Positions 52,785 to 61,727 of a DNA stretch of 64,000 nt are shown in pieces. This DNA comes from Blastopirellula marina. GTDB lineage: Bacteria > Planctomycetota > Planctomycetia > Pirellulales > Pirellulaceae. The notes under the pieces are model-generated. The model worked only from the letters and a program-made list of their open reading frames with translations, had not been told where the DNA came from and did no database searches. Within the stretch, counting starts at the first letter, position 1, and every line of letters starts with the position of its first letter. The DNA lies in NCBI RefSeq assembly GCF_002967765.1, contig NZ_PUHY01000012.1, positions 806,001 to 870,000 of the forward strand, in the 5' to 3' direction. A program made the position numbers and the translations under genes.

Positions 52785-53960
52785 ATGTTTACCATCCGTT
52801 CCCTGTTTCCGATGGTGCTGCTGACGGCAGTCTTGCTAGGTGATACTCAGGCCCAAGAGATCGTTGGCATTCAAAGTGAGCGACCCGAGTCAGGCCCGTT
52901 TGTTCAGGTCGAGCAAGGTTTCATGGTTCCTTACGAGATCACAGTTCCGAACTCGACGGCTAAGCTGCGAATGGTTCCAGTCCCTGGCGGAACGGTCAGA
53001 TTGGGCAGCCCTGACGATGAAGCTGGACACTCAGCGTCCGAGGCCCCGGAGGTTACCGTTACCCTCGATCCCTTCTGGATCGCGGAAACAGAGACGACGT
53101 GGGGGCAATACTATCCCTTCATGGCGATGTACGACATCTTCAAGGCGTTCGATCGCGAAGGAATGCGAAAGGTAACCGATACCAATCGTGTTCACGCGGT
53201 GACCATTCCAACGCCATTGCATGATCCGGGATTCACCTTCAAATACGGGGAGAATCCGGAACTACCGGCGATCACGATGACGAATTATGCCGCGCGTCAG
53301 TACACCAAGTGGCTCAGCGGAAGCTCTGGTCAACAATTGCGCCTGCCAAGCGAAGCAGAGTGGGAATACGCTGCCGCTGGTGGCGCGACAACGGCTTATC
53401 ACTTTGGCGACAATCCCGAGAAGCTGGCCGAGTATGGTTGGTTTGTCGATAATTCGGAAGAGCGACCTCATTTCGTAAAGGAAAAGCTACCCAATGCATT
53501 CGGTCTATACGACATGCATGGCAATGTCTGGGAGTGGGTGCTCGATCAATACAGTGACGAAGGGTACGAACGCCTGAGTGGCAAGATGGTCTCTGGGGAA
53601 CAAAGCGTGAATTGGCCGACGGAGATCGAGTCGATGATGCTTAAAGGAGGTGGCTGGGACGACAAGGCGGTCGATTGCCGCCTGGCCTCCAAGCTGGAAA
53701 GTTCCGAAGAGGATTGGAAGGGCGAAGATCCCAGTAGGCCCCTGAGCCCATGGTGGTACACCGATCCAATTTCGACCAGCGTAGGCTTCCGTATTGTTCG
53801 CCCCTTGAAGAAAGACGTTTCGCCGGAAGCGTTGGCCAAGTATTACGATCCGAAGATCGAAGATCTCGAATTCGATGTCGAGTTTCGCCTCGAAGATGGC
53901 CGTGCCGCGCTTGGTTTGGCTGACCCGGAACTGCCAGCTGCGATCAAGCAACTGAAGTAA
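52785..53960 (+). CDS. Secreted SUMF1-fold (FGE-like) protein, copy B
   Basis: The 391-residue product starts at the ATG at 52785 with GGAG upstream and a signal peptide ending near AQA. It is co-linear with the 43331 protein over its whole length (PESGPFVQVEQGFMVPYE, MTNYAARQYTKWLSG, YDMHGNVWEWVLDQYSDEG, GGGW). As in copy A the first FGE Cys is replaced by an acidic residue (D293), while the second is kept (C298). The C-terminal extension LEFDVEFRLEDGRAALGL is shared. It is therefore a duplicated, probably non-FGE, secreted SUMF1-fold protein. Confidence 0.87.
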   Translation: MFTIRSLFPMVLLTAVLLGDTQAQEIVGIQSERPESGPFVQVEQGFMVPYEITVPNSTAKLRMVPVPGGTVRLGSPDDEAGHSASEAPEVTVTLDPFWIAETETTWGQYYPFMAMYDIFKAFDREGMRKVTDTNRVHAVTIPTPLHDPGFTFKYGENPELPAITMTNYAARQYTKWLSGSSGQQLRLPSEAEWEYAAAGGATTAYHFGDNPEKLAEYGWFVDNSEERPHFVKEKLPNAFGLYDMHGNVWEWVLDQYSDEGYERLSGKMVSGEQSVNWPTEIESMMLKGGGWDDKAVDCRLASKLESSEEDWKGEDPSRPLSPWWYTDPISTSVGFRIVRPLKKDVSPEALAKYYDPKIEDLEFDVEFRLEDGRAALGLADPELPAAIKQLK

Positions 53961-53964
53961 CAAA

Positions 53965-55245
53965 TTACTCGGCGGTTGACTTAGCGATGTGCTTCGCATT
54001 CGGGAGTGGCTGTTTCGAAAGTAAGGCCTGCTCAATGAGTTCGGCTGCCACCTCCGGACCGTCGAACTTGGCCAACGCTTCCGCAAACTGAGTTGCTTTC
54101 GCTTGATACAAATCCTCCTCAAGAATGCGTTTCAGTTCTTGCTTCAATCGAGCTGTCGTAACTTGACGCACGGGAATGCAACGCCCGTTTCCAAGGTACT
54201 CGACACGCTTCGCGACGCCAGGCTGGTCGTTGGTCACCGGTAAGCAAAGCATGGGGATGCCGTGGGCCAGACACTCTAGAGCCGTATTCAGTCCGGCATG
54301 GGTGATGACCAGCTTCGCTCGCTCCAATAGGCGAAGCTGTGGGGCACGCTCTACCAATAGCACATTGTCCGGTAGTTGTCCCGGAAGGTCGACTTGCCCG
54401 CCCCCTTTGCTCAGCACAACTTGCATCGGTAAATCTTTTACCGCTTCGATAATACTTTGGAAGACATTGCTCAAGTTGTTTTGGAGCGTGCCCATCGAAG
54501 CATAGATGAGGGGACGGCCATCAAGCCACTGCCAGGGAAAATCGACCGCGGTGTCGTCCCGTTCTGACCGATGCCAGGGGCCTGTGTAATGCAAATTAGG
54601 CGGATAGAACGTGCGAGGGTACTCGAAAAAATCGGGCTGTTGAGCCACATGAACGACGCCACGGTTGAACTCACGAATCAACAGCAAGGGATCGGCGGAC
54701 TTTCGGTCGTTTGCAAACCAGTAATAGGCCGCCAGCACCACATGCTTGGCCATTTCATTTCGAAGGCGTCCATACCAATCGTCTCGATAACTCCAAGCCA
54801 GAGGAGGTGGTGGAATCAACGGATCCCAGTACACGGCCAGGGCGTTGCATGCCACGGCATAGGGAAGTTGACGACGATCCGCTTCGAGTGCCGGAACGGG
54901 ACAGACCTGATCGACCACGAGCCCGTCGAAGTTCAATGTATCGAACGCCGCAGGAATGTACTTTTGGGAAAGCTGAGAATGGAGCGAGTAGATCTTGCCC
55001 GTTTGCATCATCGCTTGAAAGCCACTGGTGGTTCCAAGCACGCGGAAACCTTCTTCCAGTTCGGCGTTCAGCGGATCATCTGTGCCTAAAGGATAGAAAG
55101 GAAGGTTGGCTCGCGCGACAATGCTTTCCGCACGTTGGCACCCCACCATGGTGACCTCGTGGCCGCGACGAGATAGTTCGCTGGCCAGCGTAGTCATCGG
55201 ATTCAGATGCCCAGGGACCTCAGGACAAAACAGACCGATCTTCAT
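53965..55245 (-). CDS. Family-1 glycosyltransferase (UGT/MGT-like)
   Basis: The product has 426 residues from ATG 55245, where the typical start MKIGLFCPEVPGHLNPM begins. The GT-B donor-binding block is HAGLNTALECLAHGIPMLCLPVTNDQ near 330, followed by VEYLGNGRCIPVR. Such enzymes glycosylate small molecules such as carotenoids, macrolides or sterols. It is similar in layout to zeaxanthin glucosyltransferases, but no carotenoid gene is near. It follows the PolB-like exonuclease gene after 16 bases. Confidence 0.87.
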   Translation of the reverse strand: MKIGLFCPEVPGHLNPMTTLASELSRRGHEVTMVGCQRAESIVARANLPFYPLGTDDPLNAELEEGFRVLGTTSGFQAMMQTGKIYSLHSQLSQKYIPAAFDTLNFDGLVVDQVCPVPALEADRRQLPYAVACNALAVYWDPLIPPPPLAWSYRDDWYGRLRNEMAKHVVLAAYYWFANDRKSADPLLLIREFNRGVVHVAQQPDFFEYPRTFYPPNLHYTGPWHRSERDDTAVDFPWQWLDGRPLIYASMGTLQNNLSNVFQSIIEAVKDLPMQVVLSKGGGQVDLPGQLPDNVLLVERAPQLRLLERAKLVITHAGLNTALECLAHGIPMLCLPVTNDQPGVAKRVEYLGNGRCIPVRQVTTARLKQELKRILEEDLYQAKATQFAEALAKFDGPEVAAELIEQALLSKQPLPNAKHIAKSTAE

Positions 55246-55261
55246 TGCTGCCTGGCTCGAC

Positions 55262-56077
55262 TCATTCCCAAGGATTTTCCCAGTCGCCCCAGCCATCGAG
55301 ATAGGTTTGATAGATCGGCGTCTCGGTTGTCCGCTGTTCAAGCCAATGTTTGGTCTGCTGGATGAGTTCCTGTTCGCGCTCCAGCGTCAGCTTGCCCAAC
55401 AGTACGCAGCTACGTAGGAACACAAAGTAGGTATCAAGCACATCGCAGCGGCAATACTCGTTGATCTCTTCTAGTTTGCCGGAGTGGTAAAGATCTTGGA
55501 CCATCCAACCTTCGATTTCCATCTTGCCCGGCTTGCCGAGAAGATTGGCAGCCAGGTTCAAGCCGCCAGTGAAACGACTAGCTCCGTAGTTGGTCAGGAC
55601 GTCGTACAGATCGAGGTGCGAGTCGGTGTTGTAGCGATAACGCGATTGCTCGAAATTCTTCGCATTCAAATTAAACCAGTCCGGTACGCTCAGACCAAAG
55701 CGAAATGCGGCCAGTTCCATTAAGGGAATGTCAAACGCCCGACCGTTGAAGGTGACAAACGTGGGGCGTTTGTAGGCTTTCCAGCCACGCCAAAAATGTT
55801 CCGTAATCACCGGCGGCCGAAACTTGGGGGCGTCGAGCACCACCTGATCGATGAGATTCAAATCGATATCGAGCTTGGCGATTGCCACCGAAACGGGCAC
55901 TTGAAACGTATAGGGAATGAAATCGCTTCCCTTTTCCGCCATCAACTCGGCGCGAAATTTGTTGACGGCGTCTTCTGGCGAAAGTCCTTCGTCGGGATAT
56001 TTCAATCGCGAAACGAGTTGACCATCGGCGACCGATTCGACATCGAACACCAGGTATCGTACCGCCGCTTCCGACAT
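55262..56077 (-). CDS. PolB-like 3'-5' exonuclease
   Basis: The 271-residue protein belongs to the predicted 3'-5' exonucleases related to the PolB proofreading domain (DNA_pol_B_exo2 type). Acidic metal ligands are visible in FDVES, FNGRAFDIP, LDLYD and the YCRCDVLDTY block (Y-x3-D). It is a stand-alone exonuclease with a helical C-terminus. DNA or RNA processing is likely; the pathway is unknown. Confidence 0.88.
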   Translation of the reverse strand: MSEAAVRYLVFDVESVADGQLVSRLKYPDEGLSPEDAVNKFRAELMAEKGSDFIPYTFQVPVSVAIAKLDIDLNLIDQVVLDAPKFRPPVITEHFWRGWKAYKRPTFVTFNGRAFDIPLMELAAFRFGLSVPDWFNLNAKNFEQSRYRYNTDSHLDLYDVLTNYGASRFTGGLNLAANLLGKPGKMEIEGWMVQDLYHSGKLEEINEYCRCDVLDTYFVFLRSCVLLGKLTLEREQELIQQTKHWLEQRTTETPIYQTYLDGWGDWENPWE

Positions 56078-56243
56078 GGTTTCTGCCTTTTCAAGTTAAT
56101 GAGAATCCGCACGCATGAATTGCTGGCTACAACCTAGCACAACATGCCCATCGAAACGACGGGAGAAAGGGACCATATCTGTTGGATTCAGGTCAGTTTC
56201 ACTAAGCTGAAGGAAACGAATGTTGCCAAGCTAAGGAACCGCC

Positions 56244-57500
56244 ATGAGCCGTGAACGTCTGCTAAACCGTTTTCTGAAATACACCCAAATCGATACCACT
56301 GCCGGTGAGCCAGGTGAGAAGTATCCCAGCAGCGATGGGCAACTAGTTCTCGGAAAGTTGTTGGCTGAAGAGATGCGTGAAATGGGGATCACCGATGCCG
56401 AGCAAGATAAGTTTGGTTTGGTCTATGGGACGGTGCCTGGCAAGGTGAGCAGTTGTCCGATTGTCGCGTTGAATTCGCACGTCGATACATCGCCTGAAAC
56501 GACGGGAAAGAATGTCAAACCGAACGTTATTCATGACTATGCCGGCGGTGATATCCAGCTTTCAGGCGATCCCAGCAAAGTGATCACAGTTCGAGAAAAT
56601 CCTGAGCTGAACGATCTGCATGGTTGCACTTTGATTACGACTGATGGAACAACGCTGCTTGGTGGTGATGACAAAGCAGGAATCGCGGTCATCTTAGAGG
56701 CAGCTCAGCGATTGTTAGAAAACGATTCGCTCAAGACCGGGCCGCTAAAGATCTTGTTCACCTGCGACGAGGAGATCGGCCATGGCGTCGATCATGTCGA
56801 TTTGGAACGACTAGGAGCAGATGTTTGCTACACGCTGGATGGACCGGGGGCGAACGAACTGAACGCTGAAACGTTCTCGGCCGATTTGGCAACCATCACG
56901 GTGAAGGGGGTGAACATACATCCTTCGATCGCCAAAGGGCGGATGATCAATTCGATCCGCGCAGCAAGCTCGCTCGTGGCTAAACTGCCGGTCGACAAAC
57001 TTGCTCCTGAATCGACTGAAGAGCGGGAAGGTTTTATTCACCCTTATATCGTTCATGGGGGTGTCGCTGAGACTATCGTGCACTGCATTCTCCGCTCGTT
57101 TGAAACCGACGAATTGACCAAGCAGGCAGAGTTGTTGCGGACTTTGGCTCAAGAAGTTGAAGCGGAGTTCCCAGGCTGTGAGATTTCAGTTGAGATCACG
57201 CCCCAGTATCGCAACCTGCGAGATGGCCTCGATAAGGAGCCGCGTGCGGTTCCGATTGCGGAGCGAGCTCACCAGGAACTTGGTCGGAAGGTGAACAAGA
57301 GTGTCATTCGAGGTGGCACCGATGGGTCGGCCCTGACCGCTCAGGGACTGCCAACCCCGAATCTTTCAACTGGTCAGCACAATCCTCACTCGCCGCTGGA
57401 ATGGGCCTGCCTTGACGAAATGGAGCAAGCGGTCGAGCTGGTTTTGAAGCTGCTAGAGCTGTGGGCAACCGAACCGAAAAGCCCGTCTGCCAGCAGCTAG
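56244..57500 (+). CDS. pepT: Peptidase T
   Basis: The 418-residue enzyme is a M20 zinc aminotripeptidase. Metal ligands are in NSHVDTS, GGDDKAGIA, TCDEEIGHG and LDGPGANELN, with the final His near STGQHNPHSPLEW. KYTQIDTTAGE at the start is typical of PepT. It removes the N-terminal residue of tripeptides in the cytoplasm. AAGGAACC precedes the ATG. Single gene. Confidence 0.95.
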   Translation: MSRERLLNRFLKYTQIDTTAGEPGEKYPSSDGQLVLGKLLAEEMREMGITDAEQDKFGLVYGTVPGKVSSCPIVALNSHVDTSPETTGKNVKPNVIHDYAGGDIQLSGDPSKVITVRENPELNDLHGCTLITTDGTTLLGGDDKAGIAVILEAAQRLLENDSLKTGPLKILFTCDEEIGHGVDHVDLERLGADVCYTLDGPGANELNAETFSADLATITVKGVNIHPSIAKGRMINSIRAASSLVAKLPVDKLAPESTEEREGFIHPYIVHGGVAETIVHCILRSFETDELTKQAELLRTLAQEVEAEFPGCEISVEITPQYRNLRDGLDKEPRAVPIAERAHQELGRKVNKSVIRGGTDGSALTAQGLPTPNLSTGQHNPHSPLEWACLDEMEQAVELVLKLLELWATEPKSPSASS

Positions 57501-57674
57501 CAGGGGAGCAATGCCAGTTTCTGCCAGCGTCATCGTTGGTTTTGAGGCAAAACAGGTAAACTTGTGGCCGCTCGCAGTCCGAATATTTCTGACGTGAGCC
57601 CGGCCATCTACCCCACACTCTCATGCGATTTGGCATTCCCCCTAAAACAGGCCGCGGCAGAAGGATGAGATTCT

Positions 57675-58574
57675 GTGCTGAAAGTCTCTATCGTCATCCC
57701 GAGCGTCAACAACGCCCGCCGATTAGAAACCACCTTAGTTTCGCTGTTGGAGAACCGTCCAAGCGACTGCGAGATCGTTGTGCCTCATTGCGGCTACTAC
57801 GACGATCCGTACGACATTGCTGACGAAGTCCGCTTTGTCGAAGTGCCGGCAGCGAGGACCGAGATGGAACTGCTGGCCGTTGCCTGGTCGATGTGCCGAG
57901 CTCCGGTCGTGCATACATTGGCCGCCGGTGCAACCGTCGAAGCTGGTTGGCTCGATTCGGTTTTGCCTAAGTTCGATCGGGCAGAAGTTGGTGCGGTTGT
58001 GCCAGCGACCCTTTTTGCCGAACAGGACCAGCCGATCTTCGGTGTCCAGGCCGACGCGATGGGCGTCCGCGCTGCTGGCACCGCTAGCGAAACGCAAGGG
58101 CCAATGTGGCAGGCAGCGTTCTATCGATATTCGCTTCTAGAGGCTCTAGGAGGCTTCTGCACTCGTTTGGAAGAGTATGCCGATTTGGATGTCGCCTTGT
58201 GGGTCGCACAAGCTGGTGGTGTCTGTCAGGTGGCTCAGGACTGTCGGATCGAAATGAACGATCCATGTGATGTGAACCAGGTGACGACTCAGCGAATTCG
58301 CTTGGCGAAGACCCTGCAGATGCGTCATCAAAACTGGTTTGCCGCTCAAGGGAAGAGCAGCGGAAAGCTGGGCTGGCTGTCACGTAGCGTAGGAAGTGGC
58401 TCGTTGTCGACAATGATGTCTGCGTTGACGGCCAAGGCGGACACCAGTGCCGCTCAGCATCGTTTGCCCAACTTAGATGAGGTGCGCGCGGTAATCGCGG
58501 GTCAGGGGCAGACCTTTCGTTTCCAACCACGTCAAGAAGATCAACACACGCAACTTCACCGTCACGCTGCGTAA
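57675..58574 (+). CDS. Family-2-like glycosyltransferase
   Basis: The 299-residue product starts with GTG and has the GT-A type N-terminus LKVSIVIPSVNNARRLETTL. A classic D-x-D is not obvious; the region around 90 reads AAGATVEAGWLDS. WQAAFYRYSLLEALGGF near 145 fits the acceptor side of GT2 enzymes. The C-terminal ~80 residues are a basic and Ser-rich tail. Activity is uncertain because the metal-binding motif is weak. Confidence 0.65.
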   Translation: MLKVSIVIPSVNNARRLETTLVSLLENRPSDCEIVVPHCGYYDDPYDIADEVRFVEVPAARTEMELLAVAWSMCRAPVVHTLAAGATVEAGWLDSVLPKFDRAEVGAVVPATLFAEQDQPIFGVQADAMGVRAAGTASETQGPMWQAAFYRYSLLEALGGFCTRLEEYADLDVALWVAQAGGVCQVAQDCRIEMNDPCDVNQVTTQRIRLAKTLQMRHQNWFAAQGKSSGKLGWLSRSVGSGSLSTMMSALTAKADTSAAQHRLPNLDEVRAVIAGQGQTFRFQPRQEDQHTQLHRHAA

Positions 58575-58631
58575 CACTCGAAACGCCGGGTAACCGGTCT
58601 ACTCGTTCGCTGCGTAGAAGTTGACTCAAAA

Positions 58632-58667
58632 AAAGCGAGGCCGGAACCATGGTTCCGGCCTCGCTTT
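58632..58667. terminator. Bidirectional intrinsic terminator
   Basis: A near-perfect palindrome (AAAGCGAGGCCGGAACC, two bases, complement) with an A-run on its left lies between convergent genes. The T-rich strand serves the leftward gene best. Confidence 0.88.
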
Positions 58668-58695
58668 GGTATGTAGTTGACGTAAATGCCTGAAC

Positions 58696-59802
58696 TCAGT
58701 TGTTCGAGGCTTCCAGCTCTTCGGCACCAGCTTCTTCCTCTTCGGCCTTGGAAGCATAGAAGAGGTCGCGGGTTGCTGTCAGCAGTTGGTAGGCTTCCGA
58801 CTCGCCTGGCTTTTCGTCGATCTTGCGACAGAGCGATTCCAGCATCGGTCGACCTTCCGGCCAGCGAACCGACATGATCTTCTGGCAATCTTCTAGCAGT
58901 TGGTAGATGCGAGCACGAGTAACACCCAGGTTACGTGCTTGCATGCGGACACTTTGTGGCGAACCTTCGATGCCAAGTCGACCAGCAGCCAAGTCATGAA
59001 CCGTTTGCCCAGCGTCGACCAGGATCTGGTTCAGCATTGGGCGAGTCAGGTGATCCATCACGTCACTTCGGCTGATCGGTGTTTCACCCACCAGACGTTC
59101 CAAGCCCCAGGCCTGCAGGACTGGTACGAACTTAGGACGCAACAAGATAGCCAGATGCGGTTGGCCCTGAGCCAAGTCTAGCGTTTCGTGAACGCGGTAG
59201 AAGACTTCCAGAACAACGCGAATTCGTTTCTCGCCGTGCGTCTTCAGACGACGGATCTCGGCCAAGCTGTGCCCCATATAGAACTCAAGTGGCGTGTTCC
59301 AGATGACCGTTGGCAGCTCCACTAAGGTCGGGGCCAAGCGACCGAGGCATTCGTTGCCGAGGTTGTGACGGCGAACCGTTTCTCGCCAGCGAAGCCATAG
59401 CACCTCAGAGACGAGCGAAGGATCGAAGTTGCCTTCGCCATCAAGCGGGCTCTTCGTTGAGAAGCTATCGTCGGTGGCAACTTCTGGAACGGCCACGTGC
59501 GAGGGCTCGAAACCGGCGTCTTCCTTCGTCGCACGGTTCAGCAAAGTGACCAGCGAACTGATCTTCTTCTGACCGATGCCTGGCGTAGCCGAGAGCTCTT
59601 CAAATGGCGTGGCGAGCAGGTCTCCGATCGTGCGACCCAAGAAGGCCAGCGGAAGGCGACGATCGTTGGGAAGGGCCCAGTATGCCAAAGGCTTATCGAG
59701 ACGATCCGAGTACTTAGTTTCTTCCAACAGGCGGCGCTTCACTTCATCAAAGCTATTCACCAGCTGGAAATCTTCGGCCGAAGTGATTTTATTGAAACGC
59801 AT
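58696..59802 (-). CDS. HhH / alpha-CTD-like protein with sigma-region-4-like HTH
   Basis: The 368-residue soluble protein has a helix-hairpin-helix/alpha-CTD-like segment at 57-90 (LSATPGIGQKKISSL). A second related segment lies at 178-201 (SLAEIRRLKTHGEKRIRVVLE). Residues 284-313 look like a sigma-70 region 4 or related helix-turn-helix (GVTRARIYQLLEDCQKIM). The tail is acidic. These pieces together suggest DNA binding and possibly a link to transcription. I do not recognise a named family. It is transcribed leftward from an AT-rich gap. Confidence 0.8.
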   Translation of the reverse strand: MRFNKITSAEDFQLVNSFDEVKRRLLEETKYSDRLDKPLAYWALPNDRRLPLAFLGRTIGDLLATPFEELSATPGIGQKKISSLVTLLNRATKEDAGFEPSHVAVPEVATDDSFSTKSPLDGEGNFDPSLVSEVLWLRWRETVRRHNLGNECLGRLAPTLVELPTVIWNTPLEFYMGHSLAEIRRLKTHGEKRIRVVLEVFYRVHETLDLAQGQPHLAILLRPKFVPVLQAWGLERLVGETPISRSDVMDHLTRPMLNQILVDAGQTVHDLAAGRLGIEGSPQSVRMQARNLGVTRARIYQLLEDCQKIMSVRWPEGRPMLESLCRKIDEKPGESEAYQLLTATRDLFYASKAEEEEAGAEELEASNN

Positions 59803-60318
59803 TCAATGCCTCTTCAAATCGTGACCACAACTTGGGTCGAGTTGCGTGGGCAACCTGCGGTCGCCCTAAGGGTTAAAAACAGCCCAGGAAATGTTCCGCG
59901 CTCCCTGGGTTAGATATCGCGTGAAATTCTATTCTAGTCTTACCAAAAAGAATTTCGCTACCTAAGAAACAAATTATTTCGAAAATTAACCAAAAGGCCA
60001 GTAATCTTATGTGGAAAACCGCTAACAGTCCCTAAATTGGTTCCCAAGGGGGGTAGTGGATTGCCTGAAGTAACAAATGTCACAGTGTTTACGATCACAA
60101 GGCAAAAATTATGGAAATAACCAATTCTAACTTTAAACACCGAGTGTTGCGGAATGTGTCGGTAAAATATCTACAATCAAGTGAAAAATATCTCTGGCTA
60201 CTATGTGATCAGCTTTTGCTAGAGGAATCTCAAACAAGCTTCCAGATAGATTTATGGAATCTAATCTTCCGCTGGTCTGATCCTCACTCGATTATCAGCA
60301 CTCGCTACAATGGTGGCC
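59803..60318. other. AT-rich intergenic region
   Basis: This ~500-base gap is clearly richer in A and T than its surroundings, mainly 59930-60290. It separates the HhH/HTH gene and the flavin monooxygenase gene and must hold both promoters. A 74-codon frame from 60111 is not convincing because it overlaps the monooxygenase start and has no known family. Confidence 0.5.
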
Positions 60319-61638
60319 ATGAATCATCCATCTGATCTCCAGGTGCTTGTTATCGGAGCTGGCCCATCTGGGCTCGTGACCTTGAAGACCTTGCGCCAAT
60401 TAGGAATCAATGCAACATGCGTTGATCGAAACGAGCGAATTGGAGGAAATTGGGATATCGAGTCGCCGTTCAGCAGCGTTTATGAGTCGGCCCATCTGAT
60501 TTCGTCTAAAGGGATGACCCAGTTCGCCGATTTCCCGATGCCCGAGGAGTACCCCGAATATCCCAGCCATCATCAAGTGCTAGCCTACCTCAACTCCTAC
60601 GCGGAACGGTTTGATTTGGGTCAGTATATTCGCAAAAAAATCACCGTTAATCGAGTAGAAAAGGTGAATGATGGCTGGATCTTAACCATTTCCCCCTCGG
60701 ACGGTTTGTCCTCAACAGTCGAGAAATACAATGCGATCGTCATTGCGAACGGGCATCACGCAGAGCCGATGCTACCAGAGGCGGTTGGCGAATTCTCTGG
60801 AGAGGTATTACACGCGCACGCTTATAAACATCATCGCCAACTTGCGGATCGCCGCGTCTTGGTCGTAGGGGCTGGAAACAGTGGCTGCGACATTGCTGTG
60901 GAAGCAGCTATCCATGGGAGATCGGCGGCGATCAGCATGCGGCGTGGATACCATTTCTTTCCCAAGTTTATTCGAGGAAAGCCCGCCGATGTGGTGGGAG
61001 ATCGGGTGCGACGCTGGCCGATCCCTCGTTCCTGGCAGCGGCTTCTATCGCAGTTTGTCGTTGATTGGACGATCGGACGTCCGCATCGCTATGGATTGCC
61101 GAAGCCAGAGCATCGACTGTTTGAAGCCCATCCGATTATCAACTCGCAATTGCCTTATTACGCAGGGCACGGCAAGTTGTCAGTGTTTCCCGATATTCGA
61201 CTGTTGGACGGCAATGAAGTCGAGTTCACGGATGGACGACGGGAGACGTTCGATACGATCATCTACGCGACCGGGTATCAGCTGACGTTTCCATTCATTC
61301 AGCCAGAGCTACTCAATACGGTTGATGGGATCCCTCAGCTTTATCTGCACGCGTTCCATCCCACTGATGACACACTGTTTGTCGCGGGAATGATTCAGCC
61401 CAACAGCGGCCAGTGGCCTCTGACCGATTTGCAGGCGCAAATCATTGCTCGTTACCTGAAGGCAACTCAGAGTGAATCGACGTCGGCGGACGCATTTCGC
61501 GAGGAGAAACGATCCGTCCAAAGTGCCGCGACATCGCGTGAAGGCTTTCTGGCCACGCCGCGTCATCGTTTGGAAGTCGATTATTTCGAGTACCGACGCA
61601 CGCTGCAGAAGATTATTCGAAAGTTGGATGCGACCTAG
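60319..61638 (+). CDS. Flavin-containing monooxygenase
   Basis: The product has 439 residues from ATG 60319 with GGTGG upstream (an ATG at 60310 is also possible). FAD binding is at VIGAGPSG and NADPH binding at VVGAGNSG. The FMO signature F-x-G-x3-H-x3-Y is exact in [18 protein letters not shown] follows. Such enzymes oxygenate N- or S-containing compounds or act as Baeyer-Villiger monooxygenases. Substrate is unknown. It precedes a sulfatase gene by 89 bases on the same strand. Confidence 0.92.
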   Translation: MNHPSDLQVLVIGAGPSGLVTLKTLRQLGINATCVDRNERIGGNWDIESPFSSVYESAHLISSKGMTQFADFPMPEEYPEYPSHHQVLAYLNSYAERFDLGQYIRKKITVNRVEKVNDGWILTISPSDGLSSTVEKYNAIVIANGHHAEPMLPEAVGEFSGEVLHAHAYKHHRQLADRRVLVVGAGNSGCDIAVEAAIHGRSAAISMRRGYHFFPKFIRGKPADVVGDRVRRWPIPRSWQRLLSQFVVDWTIGRPHRYGLPKPEHRLFEAHPIINSQLPYYAGHGKLSVFPDIRLLDGNEVEFTDGRRETFDTIIYATGYQLTFPFIQPELLNTVDGIPQLYLHAFHPTDDTLFVAGMIQPNSGQWPLTDLQAQIIARYLKATQSESTSADAFREEKRSVQSAATSREGFLATPRHRLEVDYFEYRRTLQKIIRKLDAT

Positions 61639-61727
61639 TTGGTGGGTTAGAATGCACGGCATGCATTTGCGGTTTCAACAGAGGCCGTCGCCGCCCTATC
61701 CCACCTTCTGAAGGATTGCCCCTCCTT

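Noticed and set aside
60079-60105. CRP-like site (TGTCACA...GATCACA)
   Set aside because: The half-sites match the consensus only in part and no CRP homologue is known from the window.
60111-60335. 74-codon frame in the AT-rich gap
   Set aside because: It overlaps the monooxygenase start, has no known family and no good ribosome site.
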